From: Rhizobium sp. WSM4643
GTDB taxonomy: Bacteria > Pseudomonadota > Alphaproteobacteria > Rhizobiales > Rhizobiaceae
Direction: 5' to 3'
Length of the DNA: 64,000 nt
Assembly (NCBI RefSeq): GCF_025152745.1
Contig: NZ_CP104040.1
Coordinates: 62,001-126,000, forward strand
The stretch's first letter is position 1. Each line of letters starts with the position of its first letter. Below the pieces are notes generated by a model. That model worked only from the letters and a program-made list of their open reading frames with translations, was not told where the DNA came from and did no database searches. The translations under genes were made by a program, and so were the position numbers. Below, piece after piece: positions 62,801 to 64,000 of the stretch.

Positions 62801-64000
62801 TCAAGAGACGATCCGGGAATCACGCTCCGGTTGACGCTCGGGAGCAAGTACCAAGTCCCGCAGGAAGTTTTCGCACCAGAGTGAGACGTCGTGGGTTAGC
62901 AGATGCTCCATCATCATGCTCCAGCGGTCGCGGCGCTCCTCCAGCGACATGGCAACGCCACGGGCGAGGGCATTGGCGGTGCCTTCGACATCGTAAGGAT
63001 TGACCAGCAGCGCACCCTTCAACTCGCGAGCCGCACCGGCGAAGCGCGACAGCACCAATACCCCCGGGCGATCGGGATCCTGGGCGGCGACATATTCCTT
63101 GGCGACGAGGTTCATGCCGTCGCGCAACGGCGTAACCAGCCCGATCGTCGCCAGGCGGTAGAGGCCGGCAAGCACGTTGCGGCTGATCGATCGGTTGACA
63201 TAGCGGATCGGCACCCAGTCGACCGTTCCAATGGCGCCGTTCACCCGGCCTGCCTGTTCGGCGACCATTTTTTGCATATGCTCGTATTCGGGAACCTCCG
63301 ATCGCGATTTCGGCGTGACCTGAAGATAGGTGACTTTGTTCTGGTAGCCAGGATTGCTGGTGAGGAAGCGTTCGAATGCTTCCAGCCGCTGAATGATGCC
63401 CTTCGAATAATCGAGGCGGTCGACCCCGATGATCATGGCCCGGCCTTCAATGCTGCGCCGGGTCTTCTGCACCATGATATTGTTTGCAGCTTTCTCGGCG
63501 AACTCGGCGAAGGCAGCGGTTTCGATCCCGATCGGATAGGCGCCGGCCTTAAATATCCGCCCATGGGAATCGAACAATCCATTTCCGAGGTCGTCGCCAA
63601 TTCCCTCCCGGCGCAGATATCCGGCAAAGTTCTGGAGGTCGTAGTCGGTCTGGAAGCCGACGAGATCGTAATGCGAGAGCCCGCGCATGATTTCCTCGTG
63701 GACGGGCATCGTGACGAGAATGTCAGCCGGCGGCCAGGGAATATGCAGGAAGAAGCCGATCCGGTTCTTCAGCCCCATTTGGCGCAGTTCCGCCGCCAGC
63801 GGAATGAGGTGGTAATCATGAACCCAGATGATGTCGTCCGGCTCGATCATCGGCGCTAGCCTGTGAGCGAAGAAACGGTTGACGCGGAAATATCCGGCCA
63901 TTTCCTTCCGGCCATATTCGGCGAGGTCCAGGCGATAATGGCAGATGGGCCAGAGAACCCGGTTTGCGAAGCCGCGATAATACTCCTCGACGTCGGTGTC
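62801..64000 (-). CDS. otsA: Trehalose-6-phosphate synthase OtsA, 5' end beyond window
   Basis: The frame reads without a stop from base 64000, giving 399 residues of the roughly 460 expected; the start lies outside. The GT20 motifs are present: [36 protein letters not shown], and later [11 protein letters not shown] and [13 protein letters not shown]. OtsA joins UDP-glucose and glucose 6-phosphate to trehalose 6-phosphate, an osmoprotectant route. A start at 63901 (MAGYFRV) would be internal; the coding frame continues in the same register to the window edge. Confidence 0.95.
   Translation of the reverse strand, partial: DTDVEEYYRGFANRVLWPICHYRLDLAEYGRKEMAGYFRVNRFFAHRLAPMIEPDDIIWVHDYHLIPLAAELRQMGLKNRIGFFLHIPWPPADILVTMPVHEEIMRGLSHYDLVGFQTDYDLQNFAGYLRREGIGDDLGNGLFDSHGRIFKAGAYPIGIETAAFAEFAEKAANNIMVQKTRRSIEGRAMIIGVDRLDYSKGIIQRLEAFERFLTSNPGYQNKVTYLQVTPKSRSEVPEYEHMQKMVAEQAGRVNGAIGTVDWVPIRYVNRSISRNVLAGLYRLATIGLVTPLRDGMNLVAKEYVAAQDPDRPGVLVLSRFAGAARELKGALLVNPYDVEGTANALARGVAMSLEERRDRWSMMMEHLLTHDVSLWCENFLRDLVLAPERQPERDSRIVS

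Overview
The window looks like chromosomal DNA from a Rhizobium of the etli/leguminosarum/phaseoli group. The supporting signs are high GC, a complete fructose import cluster of the frcR-frcBCAK type, an argB/rpmH/rnpA/yidC/engB block with alphaproteobacterial protein features, a DUF982 protein, RIME-like intergenic elements, and an anti-Shine-Dalgarno small RNA of the alpha-r14 type. The species call is inference from these features.

Region by region. Bases 1-10.4 kb are housekeeping: truA (cut by the window start), dapE and dapD of lysine synthesis, a LOG-family hydrolase, an EF-hand secreted protein, a pyrimidine 5'-nucleotidase, Ada DNA repair, a PEP-mutase-like protein, an FMN alpha-hydroxyacid dehydrogenase and argB. 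Bases 10.5-12.5 kb hold an ECF sigma factor, an RskA-type anti-sigma factor and a fasciclin protein. Bases 12.7-22.6 kb hold two sensor kinases, a cold-shock gene, engB, the yidC-rnpA-rpmH operon and a chemotaxis receptor. A tRNA-Arg(ACG) at 22.7 kb begins an accessory stretch (22.9-28.5 kb) with a CopG/ParE-type toxin-antitoxin pair, a winged-helix protein with unusual palindromes, a small gene disturbed by a 20-bp tandem duplication, and small secreted proteins. Bases 28.7-34.0 kb hold a methyltransferase, a TetR regulator, a nickel/cobalt handling cluster (NicO exporter, DmeR/RcnR-like repressor, DmeF exporter) with a clear operator, and an aldo/keto reductase.

Bases 34.2-35.4 kb are an IS110-family element with a recognisable candidate bridge RNA upstream of its transposase. 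It is followed at 35.7 kb by the small RNA. Bases 35.9-40.4 kb hold a DUF900 hydrolase and a three-gene operon (D-amino-acid-oxidase-like, SDR, proline-racemase-like). Bases 40.5-45.8 kb are a decaying zone: an amber-interrupted gene, an IS4-type element with a perfect 10-bp target duplication, a TetR fragment, an intact GGDEF-EAL gene and a frameshifted gene. Bases 46-51.6 kb are the fructose cluster (FucU/RbsD protein, ROK regulator, then divergent frcB-frcC-frcA-frcK). Bases 52-64 kb return to core and semi-core genes: MFS, pyrC, diguanylate cyclase, GST, DUF1772/TetR pair, pyrE, fructokinase, hydrolase, a divergent ArsR/desaturase pair, and the 3' part of otsA.

The main discoveries are these. 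(1) The IS110 element carries, just upstream of its transposase, two structured loops whose sequences match both sides of its target and both of its own ends, as expected for a bridge RNA; its target is a repeat family dispersed through this window. (2) The IS4 element sits in the same repeat family. (3) Several genes are broken by single small events. Both insertions and most broken genes are in accessory regions, while the core genes read cleanly.
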